64,000 nucleotides of DNA from Methylobacterium sp. Leaf117 (GCF_001422985.1 NZ_LMNL01000023.1:444516-508515), one strand, 5' to 3'; shown: positions 17,137 to 28,672, counted from the first letter of the stretch. Made by a program: numbers and translations. The notes: generated by a model from the letters alone, not told the origin.

Positions 17137-17523
17137 ATGGATCGAATCCAGATTTCCGCCACGGACCGCTCTCCGCAGGTCGACTTCGACTTCGCGGCCG
17201 GGCACCTGTCCCTGCGGGGCGAATCCTACCCCGAAGATGCGGCCGCCTTCTTCGGGCCGTTGCTGCAGGCCCTGCGCGCCTACCTGGCGATCGCGTCCGA
17301 GACCCCGATCGTGTTCGAGGTCCGGCTGGCCTACTTCAACTCGTCGAGTGCCAAGGCGCTGATGAACCTCTTCATGCCGCTCGAGGATGCCGCCGAAGAG
17401 GGACGTCGGGTCACGGTCGAGTGGCGTTTCCTGGATGGCGACGAGACGATCGAGGAGGCGGGCGAGGACTTCGCGGCCGACTTCTCCCATGCACGCTTCG
17501 AGCTGGTGAGGGAAGCCGCATGA
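17137..17523 (+). CDS. siaC: SiaC-type regulatory phosphoprotein
   Basis: Small partner-switch protein (DUF1987/SiaC, 128 residues) that, in the P. aeruginosa model, binds and activates the diguanylate cyclase SiaD when unphosphorylated. The hallmark is FEVRLAYFNSSSAKALMNLF (60-79). The phospho-acceptor in the model is a Thr next to the conserved Asn; here Asn68 is followed by Ser69-Ser70-Ser71, so a serine would take the phosphate. The N-terminal half has the family's FAAGHLSLRGESYPEDA. The stop overlaps the ATG of siaD (ATGA), fitting a fixed ratio of activator to enzyme. Confidence 0.86.
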   Translation: MDRIQISATDRSPQVDFDFAAGHLSLRGESYPEDAAAFFGPLLQALRAYLAIASETPIVFEVRLAYFNSSSAKALMNLFMPLEDAAEEGRRVTVEWRFLDGDETIEEAGEDFAADFSHARFELVREAA

Positions 17524-18383
17524 CGCGCGCAGTCAGAGCCGCGACTGGAAACACGCCGGAGAAGGCGTCGGATTCCTTCAGTCTCTACGACGCCGAAGAG
17601 GCCGTGCTGACCCGGACGGAGGCGATGCTCTCCGGCCTCTCCGATGTGGCTGGCGGCGTCCAAGCCCTGGCCGATGCCTATCGCCGAGGTTACCGCGAGC
17701 AGCGCCGTCTGGTGCGGATGAGCGACCGGATGCAGCTGGAGCTGCAAAAGGCCAATCATTGCCTCGCGGAGCAGCGCCGTGATCTGCAGTCGCTCAACGC
17801 GGCGCTCTCCAGTGAAATTGAGCTTCGGACGCGACTGGAGGCCGAATTGCGGCGTCTGGCCGACACCGACGATCTCACGGGTGCCTTCGCGCGGCGCCGG
17901 TTCATGGAGATCGCGGCCCGCGAATGGCTGCGCCACGAGCGCAGCGGCACGCCGGTCTGCATTCTCATGCTCGATCTCGACCGCTTCAAGCTTCTCAACG
18001 ACAGCTTCGGTCACGCGGCCGGGGACGCCGCTCTGATGTCCTTCGTCACGACCTGCCGGGCCAACCTGAGGACCCTCGATTTCATCGGCCGTACCGGCGG
18101 TGAGGAATTCGCCATTGTCCTGCCGGATACGAGCCTGGAGGTCGGGCATGCTTTCGCCGAGCGCTTGCGGGACGCGGTCGCCGCGACGTCGGTGCCAGCG
18201 ATGGACGCCGCGGTGACGATCACGGTGAGCATCGGTCTCGCCCAGGCGCGGCAGGGGGAGAGCCTGGAGAGCGCGATGCAGCGGGCGGATGCGGCCCTCT
18301 ACACCGCCAAGGATGGCGGCCGGAACCGAGTCGCGCCGAAGCCCGACCCATCGGAGATCTCCGAGCATTCGGTTCAGCCATGA
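17520..18383 (+). CDS. siaD: Diguanylate cyclase, SiaD-like
   Basis: Makes c-di-GMP from two GTP. The 287-residue cytosolic protein has an N-terminal helical/coiled-coil region (about 20-110) as SiaC-docking and dimerisation candidate, then a GGDEF domain. The active site is GGEEF (193-197), and an intact product-inhibition I-site RTLD (184-187) lies five residues upstream. Metal/base residues are in LDLDRFKLLND. No membrane helix is seen, so activation should come through SiaC. It is coupled by ATGA overlaps at both ends. Residues and context support SiaD; identity to the Pseudomonas protein has not been measured. Confidence 0.9.
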   Translation: MTRAVRAATGNTPEKASDSFSLYDAEEAVLTRTEAMLSGLSDVAGGVQALADAYRRGYREQRRLVRMSDRMQLELQKANHCLAEQRRDLQSLNAALSSEIELRTRLEAELRRLADTDDLTGAFARRRFMEIAAREWLRHERSGTPVCILMLDLDRFKLLNDSFGHAAGDAALMSFVTTCRANLRTLDFIGRTGGEEFAIVLPDTSLEVGHAFAERLRDAVAATSVPAMDAAVTITVSIGLAQARQGESLESAMQRADAALYTAKDGGRNRVAPKPDPSEISEHSVQP

Positions 18384-20083
18384 CGGACGAGGCCATCACC
18401 GAAGCCTTGCCCGCCAGCGGGGCGTCCGCATCGAAGCGTGGCGGCTCCCTGCGGGGAGCCGGTCCGCGGCGAAGCAGCGATTTCATGAGCGCTGCCGAAT
18501 TCTTGGACGTGACCTCCAACGATCCCGGGACCATGCGGCCCGGCGCGCTTCGCGGCTCGGCGCAGGGACGCGACCTCGACAGTCTCGCACACACGTTGTT
18601 CCTGCGGATCTATCCCGTCATCGCCGTGGTCGTTCTGGTGACGCAGATCGGCATCGCCTGGGTGAACTATCGCGACCAGCTGCACCTCTACACCGAGCGG
18701 GCCGACCTGATGGCGGCGATCACCGCCAGTTCCATTGCCCGCCCGGAGTGGAGCGCCAGTCCTCAGGTCTACCACCGGCAGATGGAGGCTCTGACCCTCG
18801 ACCCGGCTTTCCGTTCAGCCACGCTCCGCGATGCGAACGGGACGGTGCTGATGACCCTTGGCGAGACGCGGCGCGCGCGGTCCTTCGAACTCATCTCCGC
18901 TCAGGCGGATCTGGTTGCCGCCCCCGGCACTGCGCCGCTGGGCCGGCTGACCCTGTCGATCTCGGCTGAGGACCTGCGCAGCAATGCCGAGAAGCAGGGC
19001 ATCCTCGCGGTCGTCACCAGTCTCATCCTGATGCTGGCGTTTGTTCTGACCCTGCACGCCAACGTGCGGCGCCACGTGCTGGCACCCTTGAAGCGCCTGC
19101 TGCTCGCCATGCGCGAGGTCGAGCACAAGCGCTGGGTGGCGGTGGAACTCGACGGGGCCTTCCGGGCCAGCAACGAGATCGACGTCATTTCTCAGGCCTT
19201 CAACCGTATGGTCGACGGTCTGCGCTCCGGGGACGAGGCGAAGCAGCTTCTGCAGCAATTGGAGCAGGCTCATCGCAAGCTCGCGGACGCCAACCACCTC
19301 GTCATGGAGAGCATCGGCTATGCCCGGCGCATCCAGAGTTCGGTCCTTCCCGACCGCAAAGCCCTCGATGGTACCGGCCTCGAGGTCGCGGTTCTATGGG
19401 AGCCGCTGCATCTCGTAGGCGGCGATTATTTCTGGCTCGAGGAGATCGACGGGCTCGGCATCCTGCTGGTCGCCGATTGTACCGGGCACGGCGTGCCAGG
19501 CGCCTTCCTCACCCTCATCGTCGCCACGGCCCTGGACCGGCTGATCCACGAGCGCGGCCTGCGTGATCCCGCCGCCATCCTGGTGGCCCTTGACGGAATG
19601 GTACGGACGCAACTGCGCCAGGATGGCCGCGGCTCGGAATCGGATGACGGGCTCGACTGCGGCCTCTGCATCTGGGACCCGGAGGCGGCGGAGATTCGCT
19701 TTGCCGGTGCCGGCACGGCCCTGACCACCATCGACGGCGCGGCGGTGACCCGCATCCGCGGTGCCAAGCGCGGGATCGGCTATCCTCGGCGAACGGGCGA
19801 ACACATCGCCATTGAGGAGTCGCGCCTGCGCGTCACTCCCGGGATGACCCTCTACCTGATGACCGATGGCATTACCGACCAGATGGGCGGCGCGGGGCCA
19901 ACCCGGCGTCTCCTCGGCCATCGCGGCGTGATGGACATCCTCGCCAGCCACCAGCAGGCACCCTTGTCGGAGCAGGTGGCGATCCTCGACACGAGCCTTG
20001 CGGCTTACCGGGCCGGCGAAGGCCGCCGCGATGATATGACCCTCGTGGCCTTCCGGCCGAAGGCGATGCCTCGCGCGATGTGA
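18380..20083 (+). CDS. siaA: SiaA-type membrane PP2C phosphatase
   Basis: Predicted to dephosphorylate SiaC and thereby activate SiaD. The protein has 567 residues: a cytosolic lead of about 70 residues, TM1 (about 75-97), a short periplasmic sensor segment (about 100-205), TM2 (about 210-232), a HAMP-like linker (NEIDVISQAFNRMVDGL), a short coiled coil and a SpoIIE/PP2C domain with metal-site motifs GGDYFW (about 347), VADCTGHGVPGAF (about 363) and TDGITDQ (about 495). The periplasmic part is smaller than in P. aeruginosa SiaA. It is last in the operon here, whereas it is first in Pseudomonas. Confidence 0.87.
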   Translation: MTDEAITEALPASGASASKRGGSLRGAGPRRSSDFMSAAEFLDVTSNDPGTMRPGALRGSAQGRDLDSLAHTLFLRIYPVIAVVVLVTQIGIAWVNYRDQLHLYTERADLMAAITASSIARPEWSASPQVYHRQMEALTLDPAFRSATLRDANGTVLMTLGETRRARSFELISAQADLVAAPGTAPLGRLTLSISAEDLRSNAEKQGILAVVTSLILMLAFVLTLHANVRRHVLAPLKRLLLAMREVEHKRWVAVELDGAFRASNEIDVISQAFNRMVDGLRSGDEAKQLLQQLEQAHRKLADANHLVMESIGYARRIQSSVLPDRKALDGTGLEVAVLWEPLHLVGGDYFWLEEIDGLGILLVADCTGHGVPGAFLTLIVATALDRLIHERGLRDPAAILVALDGMVRTQLRQDGRGSESDDGLDCGLCIWDPEAAEIRFAGAGTALTTIDGAAVTRIRGAKRGIGYPRRTGEHIAIEESRLRVTPGMTLYLMTDGITDQMGGAGPTRRLLGHRGVMDILASHQQAPLSEQVAILDTSLAAYRAGEGRRDDMTLVAFRPKAMPRAM

Positions 20084-20092
20084 GCGCGAGGC
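20068..20092 (+). terminator. Hairpin overlapping the siaA stop codon
   Basis: A perfect 9-bp stem (GCCTCGCGC / GCGCGAGGC) with a 7-base loop that contains the siaA TGA. A second 6-bp GC stem (20098-20114) follows and covers the stop of the convergent argB. No T-run. This is the likely end of the sia transcript. Confidence 0.5.
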
Positions 20093-20103
20093 AGGCGGCC
20101 GGG

Positions 20104-21000
20104 TCAGCCCCGGCGGATGAGGGTGCCGGCACCGTAATCGGTGAACAGCTCCAGCAGCACGGCGTGGCTGACCTTCCCATCGAGGATGACGACCGCCTCG
20201 ACGCCCTGCTCCAGCGCGTAGATGCAGGTTTCCACCTTCGGGATCATGCCGCCGGTGATGGTCCCATCGGCGATGAGCCGGCGGCAATCGTCGATCGACA
20301 GCTCGGGAATCAGCTTCTTGTCCTTGTCGAGCACGCCCGGGACGTCGGTGAGCAGCAGCAGGCGCTTGGCCCGCAGGGCGCCCGCGATCGCGCCCGCAAA
20401 CGTGTCGGCGTTGACGTTGTAGGTCTGGCCATCGGCCCCGAACGCCACCGGTGCGAGGACGGGGATCAGTTCCGCCTTCAGCACCGCGTCGAGCACTCCA
20501 CGCTCGACATGCTCGGGCTCGCCCACGAGGCCGAGGTCGACTTCCTGCTCGGTCTGGCTCTCGGGATCGATGATGGTGCGGGTGGCCTTCTTGGCCCGGA
20601 CCATGTTGCCGTCCTTGCCGCAAAGACCGACCGCGCGACCGCCCTCGGCCGAGATCCAACCGACGATCTGCTTGTTGATCGAACCGGCCAGAACCATCTC
20701 GACCACCTCGACGGTGGCCTCGTCGGTGACGCGCAGGCCGCCGCGGAACTCCGATTCGATGCCGAGTCGACCGAGCATCCGACCAATCTGCGGGCCGCCG
20801 CCATGGACGACGATCGGCTTCAGGCCGGACTGCTCCAGCAACACGATGTCCTCGGCGAAATCCTCGGCCGCCGCGCGGTCGCCCATGGCGTGGCCGCCAT
20901 ACTTGATCACGACGATTTCCTGATCGTAGCGCTGCATGTGCGGCAGGGCCTGGACCAGCACCTCGGCGCGCACATGAACGTTGGGCAGCGGTTCTTTCAT
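20104..21000 (-). CDS. argB: Acetylglutamate kinase
   Basis: Phosphorylates N-acetylglutamate, the second step of arginine synthesis. The protein has 298 residues from ATG 21000, the usual length for arginine-sensitive family members. Amino-acid-kinase motifs are [48 protein letters not shown] and [12 protein letters not shown]. The N-terminal helix ([16 protein letters not shown]) is the extension that mediates hexamer formation and arginine inhibition in this class. The frame is open further upstream to 21132 but that part has no family match. In many relatives argB follows engB; here the two are 8 kb apart. Confidence 0.95.
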   Translation of the reverse strand: MKEPLPNVHVRAEVLVQALPHMQRYDQEIVVIKYGGHAMGDRAAAEDFAEDIVLLEQSGLKPIVVHGGGPQIGRMLGRLGIESEFRGGLRVTDEATVEVVEMVLAGSINKQIVGWISAEGGRAVGLCGKDGNMVRAKKATRTIIDPESQTEQEVDLGLVGEPEHVERGVLDAVLKAELIPVLAPVAFGADGQTYNVNADTFAGAIAGALRAKRLLLLTDVPGVLDKDKKLIPELSIDDCRRLIADGTITGGMIPKVETCIYALEQGVEAVVILDGKVSHAVLLELFTDYGAGTLIRRG

Positions 21001-21257
21001 CGTGGGGCTCGTCCTCGATGGCGCGTCGGGCACCGCGCGCGACGCCGGGCTTCTAACGCAGCCACGCGACGGTGCGAAGCAGCACCGGTACGAATTTCGC
21101 GAGGGAGCGACGGATTTCGCCAGGGCCGGCAAGGCGATGGGACGGTTCGGTACTGCGGGCGCGTGTCCAATGCTCCCGACCGTTCCAGCTTCGCTCAGCG
21201 TAAGCCTTCCTTAAGGTTGATGATTGATGATCGTCCCATCGCCGGGGATCCTGCACC

Positions 21258-21467
21258 ATGCTGAATGCCGATCCGTTCCATCCGCGTCCCACGCTGCTCC
21301 ATCCCAGCCATATCGCCATCGCGGTCGATCAACTCGGCCCGCAGGCCGGGTCTTCCTCCGAGATGTGGCGGCTCCTGACCGACCATTTCACGGTCGATCT
21401 CGACGCGGTCGCAGCCCTTCTGCCGCGCTCGGAGCCCGAGCCGCATTGGCTGCGGACGCGCGGCTGA
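21258..21467 (+). CDS. Small hypothetical protein
   Basis: A possible 69-residue protein (MLNADPFHPRPTLL) with no signal peptide, membrane helix or recognisable domain. The middle has HPSHIAIAVDQLGPQAG and the end is acidic to basic (PRSEPEPHWLRTRG). The region is uncontested on the other strand in the right place for a gene, and codon use is GC-rich like the neighbours, which is the only support. It lies divergent from argB, with about 260 bp between them. It could be spurious. Confidence 0.4.
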   Translation: MLNADPFHPRPTLLHPSHIAIAVDQLGPQAGSSSEMWRLLTDHFTVDLDAVAALLPRSEPEPHWLRTRG

Positions 21468-21685
21468 CAGCACCACGACAGGTCAATTGTCGCGCGCGTC
21501 ATCGCTGACGGCACTGCGTCCAACGATAAGAACCGATGCTGGCACACGCCATGCTTGGCCTGACTCGGGAAAAGCTTCTTCCAAGAACAACGAGACGAGG
21601 AACACCAAGGCAACGATCACGCGGCCGCTCGAACGCCGGAGCCATCCCGCGGACCTTATTCGCCATCTCGAACAAGGGGTCCGTC

Positions 21686-21961
21686 ATGTCCGAATTGCTG
21701 TCCGTTGCCCTCGTTTGCGCCGCGACCCTCTTGGCCAAGGATTGCTCGCGCGACACCGCCCTCGACATCATCGTCTCGCCGGCGCGAACGCCGATGGAGT
21801 GCCTGATGCACGGGCAGACCCTGGCGGCCTCGACAGGTCTGCCCGGCGGCGATGATCGTTATCTCAAGGTGACCTGCGAACGTCGCCACGCCGATCTGCG
21901 TCACCTGCGCCGGGCCGGCTACGCCGCCGCCATCGTCCTCGTGCGCCGCGACGCGATCTGA
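21686..21961 (+). CDS. Hypothetical exported small protein
   Basis: A 91-residue protein starting at ATG 21686 with AAGGGG about 7 bases upstream. The hydrophobic N-terminus (LLSVALVCAATLLA) resembles a short signal peptide. The mature part has three cysteines (KDCSRDTALDIIV, PMECLMHGQ, KVTCERRH), compatible with a periplasmic disulfide-bonded protein. I recognise the C-S-R-T-A-L-D / EC-M-G-Q pattern from other rhizobial hypothetical proteins but no function. The longer in-frame reading from 21536 lacks support. About 220 bp of apparently empty sequence precedes it. Confidence 0.65.
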   Translation: MSELLSVALVCAATLLAKDCSRDTALDIIVSPARTPMECLMHGQTLAASTGLPGGDDRYLKVTCERRHADLRHLRRAGYAAAIVLVRRDAI

Positions 21962-22004
21962 ACCCTCGGCGCCGGCCGATGTGGGTCTGCGGGGAAAGCC
22001 CGAT

Positions 22005-22781
22005 TCAGGTGAGCGTCAAGGTCTCTCCCGTGGTCAGTACGCCGCCTGCCAGCACCTCGGCGTAGACGCCGCAATCGGTGTGGCCGAGGTGCTGGGCAAG
22101 TGTGCGCGGGATCGCGAGGTCGCGCTGGCCCGTCGCCGGATCGACATTCGTCGCCGCGCAGCGCTGGGTCCGTTTGTGGATGTGGAGGCGCACCCCGCCC
22201 GTCGTCGTGATCGTGCGGTCGACGAGATCGAGTTCGGCCCAGGGTGCCAGCCCCGAGACGTGCAGATTCGCCCGGAAGCGCAGCGGGTCCACGGCTGCGC
22301 CGGTGAGATCCTCCAGGGCTGCGACGCTGGCGAGGTTGAGGAGCGAGACGAAGCCGCGCGGGGAATCCGTGAATCGGTATCCCGCCGGCGCGGTCAAAAC
22401 CTTGGCCGGTCCACGTAAGGACCCTGGTATGTATTTGGTCAGGAAGGCCTCGATGGCTGCACGTCCCTCCGGACGGGCGAGGTCGCCGCGTATCGCCACC
22501 GTGCCGCCCTGGCGGATCGTCAAGGTTCCATCCTGAGGGTCGTAGCGCGTGTCGAGTTGCGCCAGCGCCTCGTCGCGCATGAGCATCAGGAACTTGATCT
22601 TCGGCTGATGGACCGGAGCCTCCGGATCGAAGCCCGAAGGGCCGTTCTCCACCGCAAACAGGCGGTCTCCTGGAAAATAATCCCCCGCCGTCAGGCTCGC
22701 CTGCGTTATCGCCTCGGGCGAGAGCCCCTTCACCGGGTAGCGATAGAGGGCGTCGAGGTGCAGGCAGGGGGAGTCGGTCAT
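22005..22781 (-). CDS. MOSC domain-containing protein
   Basis: A 258-residue protein with an N-terminal MOSC beta-barrel (LYRYPVKGLSPE near residue 12) and the MOSC core (GFVSLLNLASVAALE, DPLRFRANLHVSGLAPWAE, CAATNVDPATGQRD). The conserved Cys in QRCAATNVDP is the expected sulfur carrier or molybdenum-cofactor-binding residue, as in the YcbX/mARC group that reduces N-hydroxylated compounds. The start is ATG 22781 (MTDSPCLHLDALYRYP). The frame stays open further upstream towards 23198 but that part overlaps the clpB start on the other strand and has no family match. Confidence 0.87.
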   Translation of the reverse strand: MTDSPCLHLDALYRYPVKGLSPEAITQASLTAGDYFPGDRLFAVENGPSGFDPEAPVHQPKIKFLMLMRDEALAQLDTRYDPQDGTLTIRQGGTVAIRGDLARPEGRAAIEAFLTKYIPGSLRGPAKVLTAPAGYRFTDSPRGFVSLLNLASVAALEDLTGAAVDPLRFRANLHVSGLAPWAELDLVDRTITTTGGVRLHIHKRTQRCAATNVDPATGQRDLAIPRTLAQHLGHTDCGVYAEVLAGGVLTTGETLTLT

Positions 22782-22852
22782 GTGCCAAGCGTGGCCCTGA
22801 AAAGCGGCGCAGCGCAAGTCCGCACCGGCTCTGAAATCCGTCGCGTTCCGAA

Positions 22853-22882
22853 CCCTTGTGGTGCCGATATGCAACACCACAT
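22853..22882 (+). promoter_or_regulatory. Candidate heat-shock promoter of clpB
   Basis: CCCTTGTG (22853-22860) followed after 16 bases by CCACAT (22877-22882) loosely matches RpoH -35 and -10 elements, which would fit clpB. The same stretch contains a 7-bp inverted repeat, TGTGGTG / CACCACA (22857-22863 and 22875-22881). The leader to the ATG would be about 120 bases. The match is weak and unproven. Confidence 0.35.
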
Positions 22883-23011
22883 CCTGGTGACCGGTGGCGA
22901 TGTGGCGCCGGGGTCCCCAGCGGCACCGGCCGTGGGGGCGACGTCTCGGCGATCGGCCGTGCCGCGTGAAGCGGGCGGTGGGTCGAGCCGACACGGGGAG
23001 GTGGAACACCG

Positions 23012-25642
<2,631 letters not shown>

Positions 25643-25667
25643 TCGGTTCCGCACGACGCGATCAGAA

Positions 25668-25708
25668 AGGCCCGCGACGGCTCCCGCCGCCGCGGGCCTC
25701 GCCGTTTT
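25668..25708 (+). terminator. Rho-independent terminator of clpB
   Basis: A 9-bp perfect stem AGGCCCGCG / CGCGGGCCT (25668-25676 and 25691-25699) is followed a few bases later by TTTT. It lies 26 bp after the clpB stop. It may also close the convergent minus-strand gene ending at 25715. Confidence 0.7.
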
Positions 25709-25714
25709 AGAGGT

Positions 25715-26080
25715 TTACTGTCCCGAATGCAGGATCACCCGCCGGAGGCGGCCGTCGAGATCCCGGAAGCGGGCGCCGATGCCCCGGACGGCGCAGGTCT
25801 GAAAGGTGTCGCCGGCAAAGAAGCCCCGTGCCCCTTGCTCGCGGCAGGCCAGCAGGGGCGGGACCAGCACGGCGCTCAATCCGACGAGAAGGACCAGCGC
25901 CATGTTCAGGAGAACGGCACCGAGCCAGCCGAGCGGAGACAGGAACGGATTGTCCGAGGCGCCCGTATCCTCGTCCGGACGCCGCAGGTCGCGTACGGCC
26001 GCGCTTCCGCGCCGACGCTCCGCCATCCGCGTATCGAGGTCACGGACCTTCAAGATCTCCGTCACCGACAGTCCTTCCAC
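25715..26080 (-). CDS. Hypothetical single-pass membrane protein
   Basis: A 121-residue protein with a charged N-terminal cytosolic part (about 1-50), one strong membrane helix (LGAVLLNMALVLLVGLSAVLV, about 52-72) and a short outside part containing two cysteines (LACREQGARG, FQTCAVRG) that could pair. No family recognised. It is convergent with clpB. ATG 26080 is taken as the start, but ATGs further in, or initiation at the second Met, cannot be excluded. The hydrophobic helix and clean frame favour a real gene. Confidence 0.6.
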   Translation of the reverse strand: MEGLSVTEILKVRDLDTRMAERRRGSAAVRDLRRPDEDTGASDNPFLSPLGWLGAVLLNMALVLLVGLSAVLVPPLLACREQGARGFFAGDTFQTCAVRGIGARFRDLDGRLRRVILHSGQ

Positions 26081-26293
26081 GCCAAACCTTTTTTCGCCGG
26101 ACCTTTTACGCCAAGCCCCGTGATCATCGCGGTCGAACCATCAAGGAAGCCTGAAGGCGCAATCCTCGCAGTCACCGACCGCCTGACAAACCGACGTCAA
26201 GCTTGTGAACGGGCGTGAATTCACCTTGAGCAGCGGCAGCATTTGCGGAGAATGCGCGCGCACCACTGCTTCCCTCATTCTCAGGACGTCCCG

Positions 26294-27739
26294 ATGTCGA
26301 CACCCACGCCGGAGCGAAAGGCCGACTCCGCCGCGATGGAGAGCGCCCTGTCACGGGCCGGCATCCGGTTTACCGCCTGGGCTGAGAAGTGGTTTCCGGA
26401 TGCCTTCATCTTCGTGGCCATCGCTGTGGTCATCGTGGCGCTGGGCGCCCTGGCCAACGGGGCACCGGCTCCCGCCATTGCCAAGAGCTTCGGCGATGGC
26501 TTCTGGAGCCTGATCCCGTTCACCATGCAGATGGCCTTCGTGACGATCGGCGGCTACGTGGTGGCGACGGCGCCACCGGTCCAGGCGCTGATCGACCGCC
26601 TCGCCGCCATCCCGAAATCCGGGCGTGGGGCCGTCGGGTTCGTGGCCGCGGCGACCATGCTGTCCTCGTTCCTGAGCTGGGGCCTCAGTCTGATCTTCGG
26701 CGGCCTGCTCGCCCGCGCCCTGGCCCGCCGCACCGAACTCCGCATGGATTACCGCGCCGCCGGAGCCGCCGCCTATCTGGGGCTCGGCGCCACGTGGGCG
26801 ATGGGCCTCAGCTCGTCGGCGGCCCAGCTCCAGGCCAATGCTGCGAGCCTGCCCAAGGCGCTCCTGCCGATCACCGGCGTGATCCCCTTCAGTGAGACCA
26901 TCTTCCTGTGGCAGTCGATGCTGATCGCCGCGGTTCTGTTCGTGATGTCGGTGATCATCGCCTACGCATCGGCGCCGCGTCCGAACACGGCCGTGACCGC
27001 CGAGGATCTCGGCGTGAACGTTGCCCGCGAAAAGACCGATCTCGGGCGGCCCGAGCAGCCCGGCGAGTGGCTGGAGCATTCCCCGATCCTGACGATCCTG
27101 CTGGTGGTGATCGCGGGCGGCTGGATCTACCAGGAGTTCGCGCGCCAATCCTGGATCACCGCGATCTCGAACCTCAACACCTACAACCTGCTGTTCATCA
27201 CTCTCGGTCTGCTGCTGCATTGGCGCCCCAAGCGCTTTCTCGTGGCGGTGGCGAAGGCCGTGCCGGCGACCGCCGGCATCTTGATCCAGTTCCCGCTCTA
27301 CGCAGCCATCAGCGCAATGTTGACCGGGCCGAAGAACGCGGCCGGCATCTCGGTTTCCGAGGTCATCACCCACGCCTTCGTCAGCCTGAACACCACGGGC
27401 AGCTTCCCAATTTCGATGGGTGTCTACTCGGCGGTGCTCGGCTTCTTCGTGCCTTCGGGTGGCGGCAAGTGGCTGCTGGAAGCGCCCTACGTGATGCAGG
27501 CGGCCAACGAACTGCAGGTCCATCTCGGCTGGGCCGTGATGGTCTACAACGCGGCCGAGGCCTTGCCGAACCTGATCAACCCCTTCTGGATGCTACCATT
27601 GCTCGGCATTCTCGGACTGAAGGCGCGCGATATCGTCGGATTCAGCTTCCTGCAGCTTCTCATCCACCTGCCGGTGGTGCTGTTCCTGCTCTGGGCCCTG
27701 GCCTTCACGCTGACCTATCACCCGCCGGTAATGCCGTAG
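26294..27739 (+). CDS. atoE: Short-chain fatty acid transporter, AtoE family
   Basis: Integral membrane transporter of 481 residues with about twelve hydrophobic helices, belonging to the AtoE/short-chain fatty acid permease family. Family motifs are FTAWAEKWFPDAFIFV at the start, SFLSWGLSLIFGGLLA, GLSSSAAQLQAN, FPLYAAISAML and FFVPSGGGKWLLEAPYV. It is likely to move butyrate, acetoacetate or similar acids across the inner membrane. ATG 26294 is favoured; the frame is open from 26243. The downstream secreted AhpD-fold gene starts 36 bp later and may share its transcript. Confidence 0.92.
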   Translation: MSTPTPERKADSAAMESALSRAGIRFTAWAEKWFPDAFIFVAIAVVIVALGALANGAPAPAIAKSFGDGFWSLIPFTMQMAFVTIGGYVVATAPPVQALIDRLAAIPKSGRGAVGFVAAATMLSSFLSWGLSLIFGGLLARALARRTELRMDYRAAGAAAYLGLGATWAMGLSSSAAQLQANAASLPKALLPITGVIPFSETIFLWQSMLIAAVLFVMSVIIAYASAPRPNTAVTAEDLGVNVAREKTDLGRPEQPGEWLEHSPILTILLVVIAGGWIYQEFARQSWITAISNLNTYNLLFITLGLLLHWRPKRFLVAVAKAVPATAGILIQFPLYAAISAMLTGPKNAAGISVSEVITHAFVSLNTTGSFPISMGVYSAVLGFFVPSGGGKWLLEAPYVMQAANELQVHLGWAVMVYNAAEALPNLINPFWMLPLLGILGLKARDIVGFSFLQLLIHLPVVLFLLWALAFTLTYHPPVMP

Positions 27740-27774
27740 GCAGGAGCCGGAAGCCGGACGGGAGGAGCAAACTC

Positions 27775-28398
27775 ATGCGGTTCGCCATCCTCCCGGTCCT
27801 GTCGATCCTTCTTGTCGGGAGTTCGTCCGCTTTGGCCCAAGACCGCCTGCCGCCGATACCGGCCGATGCCCTCAGCGCCGAACAGAAGGCTGCGGCGGAG
27901 GCCTTCCTGGGCGCGCGCCAGACACCGGTGTTCGGGCCATTCGTGCCGCTGCTGCGCAGTCCCGAATTGATGACCAATGCCAGCACCATGGGCCTGCACC
28001 TGCGCTACCGCAGCGTGCTGCCCCTGCGCTTGAGCGAGTTCATCATCCTGATCACCGCCCGGGAATGGACGCAGCAACTGGAGTGGCACATTCACGCGCC
28101 GATCGCCCTGAAGGCGGGCCTCGATCCGGCCATCGTCGCGGCGATTCAGGAAGGCCGGCGGCCGGACGCGATGGGCCCAGAGGAGACGCTGGTCTACGCG
28201 TTCTCGACGGAATTGCACCACAACAAGGCGGTCAGCGACACCACCTACGCGCGTGCGGTTCAGACCTTCGGCGAGCAGGCCGCCGTGGAGATGGCGGGGA
28301 TCAATGGCTACTACACGCTGCTCGCCATGAGCATGAACATGGCGCGGACGGCGCTCCCCGAGGGCGTATCGCCGCCTCTGCCACCCCTGATCAGGTAG
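27775..28398 (+). CDS. Secreted carboxymuconolactone decarboxylase-family protein
   Basis: A 207-residue protein with a signal peptide (1-22, LVGSSSALAQ cleavage) followed by an AhpD/CMD-fold domain (PLRLSEFIILITAREWTQQLEWHIH, then ALKAGLDPAIVAAI). The CxxC redox pair of AhpD is absent and there is no cysteine in the mature part, so it is not a peroxidase reductase; the paired His residues may matter. A good RBS (GGAGGA, 27761-27766) precedes the ATG. Export is unusual for this fold. The neighbour is an AtoE transporter, which hints at handling of small carbon compounds. Confidence 0.85.
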   Translation: MRFAILPVLSILLVGSSSALAQDRLPPIPADALSAEQKAAAEAFLGARQTPVFGPFVPLLRSPELMTNASTMGLHLRYRSVLPLRLSEFIILITAREWTQQLEWHIHAPIALKAGLDPAIVAAIQEGRRPDAMGPEETLVYAFSTELHHNKAVSDTTYARAVQTFGEQAAVEMAGINGYYTLLAMSMNMARTALPEGVSPPLPPLIR

Positions 28399-28672
28399 GG
28401 GGCTGTGCGTCGATCCTGGCGACGGGGTGGGCTGATCGACCTTCGGCTTGGCGCCAATGCGGCGACGTATCCGCGTCCAGCCTCCGCTTGACGTCGCACC
28501 GCAACGTCGCCGGTCGTCACACCGATGACTGCGACAAGCCAATCGTTGGCGCCCAAGCGCGAGCGATCACCGGCTCGACGTCGGTTGCAGACTCAGACGG
28601 TGCCAATGGCGAAGGCCACCGGCGCTGGAACGTCGGCCGCGAGGCGCCTGATCGCCTCGATGACGATCGGAT

